Shown: in pieces, positions 1 to 12,243 of the stretch
Layout: the number at the start of each line of letters is the position of its first letter
Numbering within the stretch: position 1 is the first letter of the stretch
DNA from: Oppiella nova
Taxonomy: Eukaryota; Arthropoda; Arachnida; Sarcoptiformes; Oppiidae
Length of the DNA stretch: 33,505 bases
Direction: 5' to 3'
Assembly: GCA_905397405.1 (NCBI GenBank)
Contig: CAJPVJ010000187.1
Coordinates: 1-33,505 of the forward strand
The notes under the pieces: model-generated
What the model was told of the DNA's origin: nothing
Seen by the model: only the letters and a program-made list of their open reading frames with translations
Database searches by the model: none
Position numbers and translations under genes: made by a program

Positions 1-1514
1 AGTTTAGCATACAGTACTACTCTATTTGCATATTAGCCTTGCTAGTTTCCGTATAAGAATCTAAGAATCATTTCTATACTCTATGAATACGATAATACAT
101 CTTACAATTTAGTTCCTTTCTACAAAATTAATAATGTATAATAATTTTACAAAATATGAGCTCTCTCACTTTCAGTGTGCCAGTGTGCCAAAAAGTCAGT
201 GCCTAGAATACAGTATTACAATAAGATAATTTTAAGAATAAAGTTCTAGTATAATAACAATTCTCCAGTTTAGTACTGTAGCTGTATTATTAATTTTTAG
301 ATTAAATATGATATGAAATAACTTTTAGACTTATTGTAGGGTGTCACTCGCTGTCCAACTCTTATTTAATTAAAACCTACATGATTATATAGGTTAAGCA
401 TGTTAAATTAAGAATATCGGGGTCCGATAATCTATGGGAATGTGGTATGGGCATAATCCAGTGGTCAAGTTTGCGATAATCGTCGACCATTTTAATTTTC
501 AAAGTTTTTATATGCATTATTCACTTTTTTTACATTACTCATACTATAAAATGAGTTAAAAATAATGCATGAATTCACATCAAATGTCAATTGAGTTTGT
601 ATAGAGCGTTATACGAATATCGCAAACTTGACCACTGGATTATGCCCGTACCACATTCCCATAGATTATCGGACCCCGATATTCTTAATTTAACATGCTT
701 AACCTATATAATCATGTGGGTTTTAATTAAATAAGAGTTGGACAGCGAGTGACACCCCATAGTTAGTGATGATTTAATGATATTTATTAGATCTGAATAC
801 TCGAGTACTTTCGGTCCTAAACGGAACCTTCAGCAGGAGTTATAAATAATTATGAAAAAAATTGTTGAACTAACTGTTAGTGTAACTGCAAACTATACTG
901 TGTTATTGAAAAAATTATTGCTCTTATTGTTTTATTACTGTACCGTACAGGTAAATTTAGTTTAAAAATGATTAGACTATTTACAAACAAATTATATTGT
1001 AATTACGGATTAATATTATAAGTGTAGTTCAATTGTGATTAATGAGCAATACTGTACAGTATTGTACACTATTCTTACGAAATACAAATTCTATTATATA
1101 CAATATTTTAGTTTATCGTGTGGTTAAAAAAATAAAAACTACCTTGCTAGTCTATCATATGATGATAAAACATTTGAAATATACTAAAGTTGGTGATGGA
1201 AAGGGGAAAGGATCAAATTTTGGGCCAAAAGTGGTGTTTCGTGTTCGGGGCAGTGAATGTGATGATTACGTGACATCATTGGTGGTCACACCGTCTGAAC
1301 TCAATGAAAGTGTTTGATGTACTGATGTATTGATGTATTCGATGGAAACCTATGATTACAGCAGTGTTTGCAGTGTTTGTTGTTTTTGCGATCATTTGTT
1401 CCCACAATCACTGCATGTCTTCACTATCCAAACCTCCAAACCATTCACTCATCCATTGACTGAGCCATAGACGCATCGGTTGACACATTGATGAGTGCAG
1501 TAGTGGTGTAAAGG
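1..1514. other. Upstream non-coding region of the USP34 gene
   Basis: Positions 1-1180 are strongly AT-rich and hold one snap-back element (339-757) and several TACNGTA motifs (10, 209, 274, 936, 941, 1050, 1055). From about 1180 to 1500 the base composition rises toward that of the following gene, which fits a promoter, 5' UTR or early intron. A stretch at 1264-1289 contains TTACGTGACATCATTGG, which carries an ACGTGAC core and an inverted CCAAT box; it could be a promoter element, but this is only a pattern. I could not match any reading frame here to the N-terminal part of USP34. Confidence 0.5.
339..757. mobile_element. Palindromic (snap-back) MITE-like element, 144-bp inverted arms
   Basis: The left arm (339-482) and right arm (614-757) are inverted copies of each other with only about three mismatches that I can see over 144 bp. 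The 131-bp spacer contains a further short inverted pair (ATGCATTATT near 512 and its complement near 562). The tips read GGGTGTCACTCGC. The left tip is preceded by TA, as for Tc1/mariner-type insertions, but the right side has TA only two bases further out, so the target duplication is not settled. There is no coding capacity, so it would be a non-autonomous element. The near-identity of the arms means a recent insertion or arm homogenisation. Confidence 0.75.
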
Positions 1515-4500
1515 ATGCTGAGGAATGGGAGTGGAGGTGGTGTTGACTGCCTGGACAGTCTGGACAGCGAGGGTCTGGCGCTTGCACTGAAGCACTTCAC
1601 GTCATCGACACTAACCATGCGATTGACGGGAATCACGCAAATCAACAATTATATCACCATTTACTCGGAGCTGTGCCACTCGGACACCACCGGTATGTCA
1701 GGGCATGGATGTGATGCTATGGTGGCTGTGATGGCAATGCAATGATGTGTTGATGTGTTTGCAGGCGTGTTGGCGGCGAAGGCGGACTCAATGGGTGTGG
1801 AACTGGCGAAGTGGGTGATGGAGAAGCGGATCATTGAGCACGTGTTTGGCCCGAACTCGCACGTGGAAGTGATAAAACAGAGCCATATTGTCCTCAACTT
1901 CGTGGCCTCACAGATCACTGTAGAGCACATTGACGTGATTTGGTCGGCCTCTCAGATGAAGCACTGCGGCCGTCAAGTGTTGGACATATTGTTGCCATTG
2001 ATTAAGAACTTGAAGTTGAAGTCAGTTCTGCACTTGTATTGGCTGCTCAAGAATCTGGAGCCCAAGGAGCACACGGAACAGACATTGGTGTTGGCCTCAC
2101 AGCTCTTGAAGTACATATGGAGTCAAGCGAACAGTTCGGCCGGTGATATGATGGCCACAGTTGGCGGTCAGGCGTGCGTGCAATCCGTGAAGTTGATGGA
2201 CGACCTGACACTAGTGCGGAGTCCCATCTTCACGATGCTTCCCTCGAGTCAAAAGAGTCGACACAACGCCGGCCCCGACTCGAGCTCTTCCAGCGGTTCG
2301 GTCGACAACTCGGACGACGACGAGGACGACGACGACTATGACGTGGATGTGACCCAAACCATAGCCACACCCCCTGTCTTCAGACAAAAGGCCAAACGGT
2401 TGTGTAATTCGAGTAATAATAACAGTAATAACGACGAGAGCTCTGAAGGCACGTCTGAGTCAGAAGACGACGAGATTATTATCCCTGACTTGAGTGAGGA
2501 GAACATGTCGGGCGCGGGCGGGCGTCTCCATCAGGCACTGGTCGGCAATTACAGCAACTCTTCGTCCAGCGATTTGGTGCCAATGGCTGTGCGCGACGTC
2601 GTGGCAGCCATTCATAGAGATAATAGTTTTAATAATAGTCAACAAAACAGTATTGAAGACAATCAGAAGAACAGCGATATCTCTAAAAACACTTCATTCC
2701 TGAGTATGTCTTCTGTGTGTAAATCGTCGCAAACTTTTCACTAATTGTTTCGTTTGTCTACAGATCTTACGTTTTCAGATCGCATTCAATTCAAACTCAA
2801 AAGTGAACAACAGTTGGATTTAGTGAAGCAATCCGTACAGAGTGAAGGTAAAGATGTGTCGCCCGCTATTACACCCGACCCTCACGACCCCTGCCCTGAA
2901 GGTGCTCCCGGAGCTCCCGTTGCCATTCAGTCAGAATTACAGACACCAGACGTGATGGAAAAGTTGGTTAAACTGACTGAAGGTCTCAATAGTAAGAACG
3001 ATGAGCTGAGTGACAACTCGAGGCCCAGCAGTAGAAACAGTCGATTAAGTGATAAAAATATGGCCGACTTTGAAGGCGAGGACTCCGACATTGATCTGAC
3101 AAAAATTGACGTGACAGGCGATGACTGTGCGGATCATTATTTCGATGATCTGGACAGCAGTGGTGGCAATAAGTCTCCCTCTGCTTCTGCAAAGTTAGCG
3201 ACAATCGCTCAGCAAATAGTGAAACAACAGCTGAAGTTAGGCGACAACAACACCGATACGAGTGAGTCGACTGATAAAAGCGGCAAAACTAACTGCGACG
3301 CCGAAGATCAGGATTTGGTGGACCTGTCCATCGAGAATGTCTGCAAACCCGGCCGAACACTACTCTGGGATTTACTTCAAGACGATATGATACAGCAGTT
3401 GCCGGAAGGGCTGTCCCACGAGACGGAGAGGATCTTCTGGAACACGGTTTGCTGGTCCAGCGATCGGCGCATTCGCATGAAGTTCATCGACGGATGTTTA
3501 GACAATTTGGCCAAAAATTATTCAGTGAACACGTCGTTACGTTTGTTACCGAAGTTTTTGTTGTCTTTCCAGCAGTACAGGGGAGGGATGGACACCCACC
3601 AGATCCTGCTTTGGGCCGACAAAGAGCGCCATATGTTGCGCCACTTCTTCACTAATTTGTGTATTTATTGTAAAAGCAAATTGAAATCAAAACCCCAGCC
3701 ATTGACTCATAACTCAAGTGATTTGTCAAACAAATCGGACACAAGTATTAACTGCGGTGTCATTAGTGATATGTATTCACATTTGGATGAAATCCAGACT
3801 CGCCTTAATTTCTTAACCTTTGTCTTCTCGAGCGCCGGCTCTCCCGATAATTTCAACTTAACTCACGAACAGATAGACATTCTGTGGTCAACACTGGCCA
3901 CCGATCCCGAGTCAGCCGATGAGCTCTTCAATTGGCTTCTCAGTCAGTCTTAACTATATTTGAAGATTGATATGAATTGTAATGAATATTACTTTTGATT
4001 GACAGGTCAAGTGCGGTGCCGAGACAATCATGGCTTGGGTATCGATATGTTGCATCACATACTCATCGAAAAGCTGCCACAACTACCACCGGAACAGTTC
4101 TCAATGATGGCGTTGGAACTGTTGCAGACTCTGTCGGGTTGTCTTCTCACACAACTCAACAATAAAACCAACGAATCGCTCGACTCGACGGCAACCAAAC
4201 AGTTATGGGATATTGCCCTCCGATGCTGTAATACCGACGTCTCGATGACTGCTATTAGACATCTCAACCATTACTACATCAATCTTCAGCCCCACAGCAC
4301 ACGACTGGCCAAAGAGGAGGAGTTTATAAAACAATGTATGGATTATATGGAGACGGCGTCCAAACATCTCACTGAGAACGAGGAGAAGAGTTTGACTATT
4401 ATTCAAAGGGCTGTGGTTTTAGTGAAAACACATTTAGAAGGCTTCAGAAGTCGGTACGCCTATAATTTTAGGCGCTGGCAGTTGAACGGCGACACAGAAC

Positions 4501-7500
4501 TGGTCAGTCATAAGGGCAAAGAGAGGACCGGCTGTTTACTGAGAATCAGTTGCCAACCGGCGTCTCTGCCCGACCGCACCATCTTTGAGATGCAGAGCAC
4601 TGACTACGTGGGCGAACTTAGGGCTGAAGTGCAGCATTGGTGGGAGTCTTTGATTCAGAAATATGAGGATATGATCGACAAAAGGCCGCCATTTTCTAAT
4701 TTCAATGCCGCGAGTATTAGCGACGGTCCGCTTAGGCTCTTAACACAGGGTTCGTATTGTTTGACAATTGATTGGTATTACTGTACGGTGTGATTGCTAT
4801 CATTTTAATGTATTTCAGGACAAGAAATAACGCACGACTTCGATGAGAAACAATTGGCTGAAGTAGGCTTCAAAGACATGCAGATAGTGTTCGTGTCGGT
4901 GGGAATGGCCCGCAGTTTTCGCAAATTCCGCGACCACTCGGAACCGGCCTCTACTCTGCCGCCGCCCCCTAAAGACCGCATACCATCGATACTATTACTT
5001 CAGCCCCAGAACTTTGAGAAGTTGTTTACTTTGATGCAACAGTTGGGCGCTCACAAGACCGCCATTCATATCAAAGCACAGGTGTTGTCGCGTCGGGTCT
5101 GGGAAATCATTCAAATGCTTCCCACGTCTCCCAACCTCTTGGAGTGCTTTCAAACCATTAGTGTGAGCGCCGCTGTATTGTCCGACTCGGGCAACGACAG
5201 TGTGTCCAACACGGAGAACACTACCACCCCTTCCACATCACACAAACCCATCTCAGATCTGTTCAATAAGCTCCTGTCGCCGTCGAGTCCCCAGAAGCTG
5301 ATGTACTCGTGTCAGATCGTCGAGTGTTTGCGTCGCAACTCCAAGATATGGACGCAACAGTTCATCGATTGCGGAGGTCTTCAGCATTTGTTCGACATAT
5401 TCGTGTCGGGAGTGTTGCAGTCGGGCGATGGGGCGGGCGATGCCTGGAATGAGTGGAAACAGGACTGCTTGGCCTCACTTCTTCAGCTCATATACCAGTT
5501 TGGAGTCAATCCGATTCCATCCAAATGTGATATTAAAAGTAGTGATAAAAACGATGAAAACGACAAGTCATCTGCCGGTGCGTTAGATCACATGTCATCG
5601 CCATCTGTTCCGTCGACTTCGATGATAATCACAGAAATGGTTCGCAAAGCCAAACGCTCTCGAAAAGGATCGACAGATAAGCTATTAGTGCCTCAACTCA
5701 ACTCAAAACTCTTACATATGATTCGTGACGTCGACTCAATGCTAAAGGTTTTGCTCACAATTTTGAATGAGGCGACCACTAAGGGCTCGGATGTGGTCCA
5801 GACTTATCACACGGGCTTCTGGGGTCGAGCGCAGGTCGTTCACCACACGATGACGTTTCTAATCTCTTGGGCTTTCAGTGATCCACAAATCCGTGGTTCT
5901 CTATACCAGACGGAGAACTTGGATCAGTTACTCAAGAAGTTAGTGCTCGACGACCCCGACCCGGCCATACGGCGCGAGGCCTGCACCGGCTTCTATCGGC
6001 TGTGTCTGGGCTTCACAGCAGACGGCAATACGGGACACATATTTATACCACAACTGTTGAACTCATTGTTAAGTTTCCTGAAAGTGGCCCAAAATATGAG
6101 AGCACCTAAACTGTACGACTCGGACGACATATTCATTCCCGACAAAGAGCCGTATGGGCCGGGATGTAAGGACTACTTCTGGTTGGTTTGCCGTCTCGTC
6201 GACTCATTAGACAAACAAAAGATGGTCGACAGTGTCAGTGCTGGTGATGGCAACAGACCTGAAGTGGATTTGGAAGTGTTGTGCACTTATATCGCCGAAG
6301 CGATAGTTGTCCGCGAGATTCGTGAGACCAGACATAACACCGTTGAAGACGAGGGCCTTAGAGGTCTGATTGCACTCTTAACGGTAACCCTTAAACACAA
6401 CCCTTCGTTCAAGTATTCAAAAGAAGGCCGAAAATTTGTGACCGAAGTGTTTGACTGTCTGTTTGCACTTCCGAACCAAATTGAGAAACATTTACCCAAA
6501 TGTAAGTCTCCGTCCACTCGATCGGCAGCCTTTGATCTGTTGGTAGAGCTGGTGAAGGGCTCGGAGGATAACTATGACGTACTCGTCAACCTTATGATGG
6601 ATCAGCACAATCCCGAGTTGTCCGGTCGTATGTCTCCCTATCCCTGGGACTACTGGCCCCACGATGACTGTCGTTCCGACGCTGGATATGTTGGGCTAAC
6701 AAACTTGGGTTAGTTTTAAAATTATTTTTACCTGTTTAAAATGACCTGTTATTATAACTGTAATGTTTGGCTACAGGTGCGACCTGTTATATGGCATCAT
6801 GTATGCAACACTTATATATGATACCTGAGGCGCGGTATATCTTACTGTCCACGACGTTGGCCTCTGTTGTCAAACACGACGCCATATTAAAAGAGTTGCA
6901 GAAAATGTTTGTGTTTTTGTTGGAATCGGAGCGCAGGGCTTACAACCCGAAGAGTTTCTGCAAAGTGTATACAATGGATCACCAGCCGCTCAACACCGGT
7001 GAACAGAAAGACATGACTGAGTTCTTCACTGATCTCATTAGTAAACTCGAAGAAATGACACCAGAGTTGAAGGATTTAGTGAAACGTCTGTTCAGCGGTT
7101 CCCTCTCTAATAACGTGGTGTCACTCGACTGCCCGCACATCTCGCAGACCACCGAAGAGTTTTACACATTGAGGTGTCAGGTGTCGGATATGAGGAATTT
7201 AAACGAGTCGTTGGATGAGATCACTGTGAAAGACACTCTCGAAGGCGATAATATGTACAACTGTTCCCGTTGTGGACGCAAAGTACGTATTCTTAAGCAT
7301 TGATGTGATTTGTTGCTAATATATTGCCGTAATATTAGGTGAGGGCCGAGAAGAGGGCGTGTATCAAGAATTTGCCAAAAATTCTGTGCTTTAATACAAT
7401 GCGCTATACATTCAATATGGTGACGATGACCAAGGAGAAGGTGAACACACACTTCTCGTTCCCCTATCAGTTAGATATGGCTCCATATCTCGAGAAGAAT

Positions 7501-10500
7501 CTCATTAAAACCAAAGGCAAAGACTCGGACGACAAGTCCGGTTCGGACGAGTCTATGGCCACCGATCAAGACTCGACCCCAGGAGGAGGACTATCGGAAC
7601 CTGAGACCAGCACTGAATATATGCTGATTGGCGTCACTGTTCACACGGGAACTGCTGATGGCGGCCATTATTACTCATTCGTCAGAGAACGAGAGTCTGT
7701 AAGCCCTGGAGCTCAGGATAAGTGGTATCTGTTTAACGACGCGGAAGTGAAGCCCTTCGATAAGACACAGATCGCAACCGAATGTTTTGGCGGCGAAATG
7801 ACGAGTAAAACATACGATCAGGTCTTGTCTTACATGATATGCTTGAAGTTCTTGCGGATAACTAATGAATATGTGATCTATAGGTGACGGATAAGTTTAT
7901 GGACTTTTCGTTTGAGAAGACCAACTCTGCGTATATGTTATTCTATGAGCGCATTGACAAAGAGTCGAGTGTTGAGAGTGTGGAGAGAGTGACGCCTACA
8001 GTGCAGTTGACGCCTGACTTGTCGGAGTGGATCTGTGAGGACAACATCTCATTCTTGAGGGACAAGTCTATCTTCGAACACACGTACTTCGACTTCATGT
8101 GGCAGATATGCGGTTACATTCCGCAGACTCTGCCCACCAACCAGTCATCGCCTAAAGTGACTCTACAGTCGGCGCGATTGGCCACCAGTTTTGTGTTGGA
8201 GACACTCATTCACGCCAAAGAGAAGCCAACGATTGCTAATTGGATCGAACTGTTGACCAAACAATTCAATTCCTCACAACAGGCCTGTGAGTGGCTTATG
8301 GACCACTTGGCCGAAGACGACTGGTGGCCAATACAGATACTTCTGCGCTGTTCCAACCAAATGGTGCGCCAACTGTTCCAACGCCTCTGCATTCATGTGA
8401 TCGTTCAGCTCAAGCCATCACAAGCGCCTCTATATCTCCAGCCCCTCAACGATGACAGCGACGACTCGAATGACGTGGAAGTGCTCACACATGTCGGCCG
8501 CTTCTCATGTGTCACTCGTTTCATACGAAAACTCCTGTCACTCATAAGCATCGAAAATCTGAACGCAAAGCCACACCTCAAACATCTGACCGAATATTTT
8601 GCCTTTTTGTGCGAATTCGCAAAACAGGGCGACGAAGAGTGCAAATTCCTGTTGGCCGTGGAGGCCATCTCTACTGTCGTCTCCTTCTATATGGGACTCT
8701 GCGGTAAGAGTGCCAACGATTACGTCGAAGTGCTCTCTGAAGACGAAGACGAGGAGGAAGAGGATGACTCGAATAGTCCGCAAAACAACGCTGGCTTCTC
8801 AGGCGCCCACCCCTACAACCAAAAGATGACACATCCGGTGGGGCCCGTCATCGACGACAAGTTCCCAAAACCCGCCTCTTTGGACAAAATGATTACATTA
8901 GTGGCACTACTCGTGGAGAAGTCCAGAGGCAAAGACAATCGCCTTCGACTCTCTGATCGAGACTACGAGTCGATTGCCAGCGGAAAGTCGTTTCCATTCC
9001 TTCAGCAACAGATTCGGGACAACATAAACCTGCGCCAGACGTGTAACCTGATCTGCTCCCTGTGCCGCTGGAACGACCACTTCTCGCTCCTCATCGTCAA
9101 CATGTTGTTTACGTCTATCACTCGCATTCCCGACTCGAGCGGTCCTTTCTTTAAGATTCTGTCGATGCTCGTAGAGATCGGTATGTGTTATGCATTTGCA
9201 GTTTAAGCTACCAGTGCCGCCACAATCCATGCATTTTCTTTGTTTTACTGAATTGGTGCCAATTATTAATCAATTTGTTTGCATTTGACTCGCAATAGGC
9301 ATAACCCCTGGTCTGCAGCCCTTTTCAAACCTAATACTTCCTCGTATTTGGGAGATCGCCGAACAAACACCTCTACAGACACTGGAGTGGCTGACAGGAC
9401 AGGTGCCCCGCAATAAAGTAGCCAATGCTTGGGTGCTCGGGCAGGTGGACTCATGGATCCTGTACTTCTTGGTCGCCCACTCCAACATGAGAGTGCGTTC
9501 AAATGCGGCACAACTACTCATTTCATTAGTTCCTAACAATAGTTTTCGCCAAAACTATCGGCCCTCCCGTCCCTTTCCATACGCCGGTGTCAAAGAGTAT
9601 GACTTTAGCAGCGAAGCGGTTCTAATCGTCGATCAAATATACAATATTTTGCTTCAATTACTAAAACGTATCAAACAGTACGCCGACCCCCAAACACACG
9701 GCACCCAAAAGTTGACCTCATATTTCATAGTAATGTCGTATTGTCTGATATCTCAACGCCAGAAACTACTACTCGTGCCATACTTTAACGATTTGTGGGA
9801 TCTGTTTCAACCCAAACTCAGCGAACCCGCCATCGCTATCCACCAGAACAAGCAGGCGCTGCTCATGTACTGGTATATGGCGTGTCAGGACTGTCCCGAA
9901 AACGTCAAATGCATCGTCCAATCGGCTCACGTCACCAAAAACATTGCCTTTAATTATATCTTAGCTGACCATGATGATGCGGTGAGTGCACATTCAGCCA
10001 TTGTTTAGCCATTTTGTTGAATAGATGTCGTGATTGTATAATTGTCTGCCATTGTCTTTGTGTGCAGGAAGTGGTGTTCTTCAACAAGATGATGCTTCCC
10101 AATTACTACGGACTCCTACGCCTTTGTTGCCAACAGTCCCGCCCCTTCACCCGACACCTGGCTATGCATCAGAACATTCAGTGGGCCTTCAAAAACATCA
10201 CACCCTATATAACGCAATACCCGCTCGCCATTCAGGAACTCCTAAAACTCATGAAGATTTTTGTGACCACACATACCGACACCACTGAACAAGAGCTCCG
10301 GGATATAACGCACTTCAAGCGCATAACAATGCAAATGTACTTGACTTCAGTGGACGCCCGCAGCTCATGGCAGACACTAATCAGCGCTCTTTCCATACTG
10401 TGTGAGACCGAAGAGGACCGACTGTTTGTGTTGGCCAACAACGGTCTCATGAGTCTGTTTCAGGCCTTCCACGCCATGTATCTCATGTTCCACGAGGCGA

Positions 10501-12142
10501 CCGCTTGTCATATCACCAACGAATTGGTTGAGTTGCTTAAGATTATTGTCCAACTGTTGCACACTTTAGGCCAGAGTTGCGGTCAATCGCCACTTCGGGA
10601 CGTGAAGAACAATTGGAGAGATCAGGCGGAGGTTATGCGCAAAAACATACTTCTCGTCAATTCCTACACTCCATCCCCCGTTCGCATCGCCTGTTTAGGT
10701 AGTGATCGTCGATAAGCATTCAATGACTTGAATTAACACGTGTTTTGACATTTTGTTTGCAGGAGTTTTGACTGAAATGATTAAAATATACGCCAAAGAT
10801 TTTTTACCACTTTTGGTGCAACTCTTGGGATTACAGCACATCAGTTGTGCTGAACAGAGCCAATCATGTAAGGGAACGGCTATGAGTAATACCTGTTTTT
10901 TATGCTTTAAAATGATGTACTCATTTGCAATGTTGTAGTCATCGCGGGCCCATATTTTCCGCGTCGCGGACAACGAGTGATGCTCACGAAGTCGAGTGTC
11001 AGACCCTCGCGACCCGTTTTCCAGATGTGTTTCAATCCAAAAATGCTTGAATGCGGGAAAGGTATCGATAAAGATTACGACCGCGCGATTGCCGACTACT
11101 TTGAACCCTACTATCACTTCATTGACTCCATCGCTCGGACAGCAATCCAGAACTCACTCGTGTCGAGTGATTTGGTGGGCCTCTGTACGTGTGATTAATG
11201 CTACCCTTACGTGATATGAGATACTGTTTAATATGTTTAATAATGGTTTTGTTTGATTCACAGGTTCTGCGGCTGCACTCGAAAGCCTTAACTTTAACTC
11301 AACTGTATTTCCGAAGCTATTCATAGACCTAATAAATATGGATTCCGATGAGTCCAAGAGTTTTGTGGAGAACTTGTGCTCGACTTCATATTTTAGGGAA
11401 TATATCTCATTAGTGCTGACACAGGAGCGACAGTTTCTTAATAATGAGCTCACATACGAATTACTCAAACAATATTTGCCTAAAGTATTCATTCAATTGA
11501 CTATTAATTATTATATTGTACGGTAATTAAAATTTTGTGTATTTATTTAGATTCAAAAAAGTGTAATAACTTTGGCACTCATGACACAAGTGTTAACATT
11601 AATCAAAGCCTTTTGTCAGATATTTAACACTTTGGACATTAATAAACAAACGATTCAACTGAATGGGGTATATATACTGTATTTCATGGTTCAGTTCCGT
11701 ATTTATAGACTAATTTGAATTGATTTTTGAATAGGATTTGCGAGCAGTTTATTTAGTATTTATGGTACAAATTCAGAATAATTTGGGCGACGATCTATTG
11801 AAACAATTTTGTGAAACACTTAAGAAATTAAAGGATAAATGCATTGAGAAGAGTAAATGTGAATCAGGTATAGCTTTCATTACACTATTGTGTGTTTATA
11901 ATGGTTTTGCTAATCAATTCACATTTAATGGACTGATAGGAGAAACGCCCCAAAAGAGGCGAAAAACCAAAGACGACACGTCCGACTCTGAAGCGACTAC
12001 TGGAACCACTTCTGGTGACACTCACAGTAATCCGGACACCAGTGATAGTAGCAGTGATGGAGAGTCTGTAGGCGCCGCTGAGAGCGGTTGCGAGCGATTG
12101 ATATCAACTATTAACGAATTGTTAGAAAAATTTGAGTCTTAA
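1515..12142 (+). CDS. USP34: Ubiquitin carboxyl-terminal hydrolase 34 (puffyeye-type), 16 exons, 5' end uncertain
   Basis: Giant cysteine protease that removes ubiquitin; USP34 family members act on Wnt/Axin, BMP and (fly puffyeye) Myc. Exons: 1515-1692, 1765-2703, 2764-3942, 4006-4749, 4819-6708, 6777-7282, 7339-7821, 7884-9180, 9299-9981, 10068-10698, 10763-10867, 10939-11184, 11264-11484, 11551-11667, 11735-11867, 11940-12142. The sum is 3184 codons plus stop. Helical-repeat regions flank a ubiquitin-like segment (exons 4-5) and the USP core: catalytic Cys at 6785-6787, His at 7666-7668, Asp at 7738-7740. Collinear identity with human USP34 runs from LTMRL (exon 1) to LNGDLRA (exons 14-15). 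Exon 2 has a Ser/Asp/Glu-rich acidic tract; the C-terminus has KRRKTKD, a possible nuclear signal. About 300 N-terminal residues of the human protein have no counterpart here; an in-frame TAA lies at 1509-1511. Exon 13 may instead end at 11517. Confidence 0.95.
6690..7950 (+). other. USP catalytic core of USP34 (exons 5-8)
   Basis: The Cys box reads GLTNLGATCYMASCMQHLYM, split by the intron 6709-6776 just before the active cysteine (residue 1647 of the deduced protein). The second half of the zinc finger is present (CSRC), while the first half has only one Cys (DCPHIS), as in human USP34. The His box VHTGTADGGHYYSF carries His1922, and WYLFNDAEVKPF carries Asp1946. All three catalytic residues are intact, so the enzyme should be active. 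Confidence 0.95.
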
Positions 12143-12187
12143 CTGTGTTTTAGTTTTTGAATATATTATAAATTTAATTGTTTTATA

Positions 12188-12193
12188 ATTAAA
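12188..12193 (+). terminator. Possible polyadenylation signal (ATTAAA) of USP34
   Basis: ATTAAA lies 46 nt past the USP34 stop codon in AT-rich DNA. It is the nearest known signal variant, but in such AT-rich sequence it could be chance. Confidence 0.3.
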
Positions 12194-12243
12194 AGTAAAT
12201 TATTATTTAAATGACTGTATTTTGTAAGAAAGTTATGACAAAC

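Noticed and set aside
1042-1317. Open frame of 91 codons upstream of USP34
   Set aside because: The N-terminal half is AT-rich and low in complexity, the frame does not match USP34 or any family I know, and no splice logic connects it to 1515.
11485-11550. Alternative donor at 11518 giving a 33-nt intron and 11 more residues in USP34
   Set aside because: It would fit the human protein length slightly better, but 33 nt is much shorter than all other introns of the gene (56-118 nt). The donor at 11485 gives 66 nt. Kept as an alternative only.
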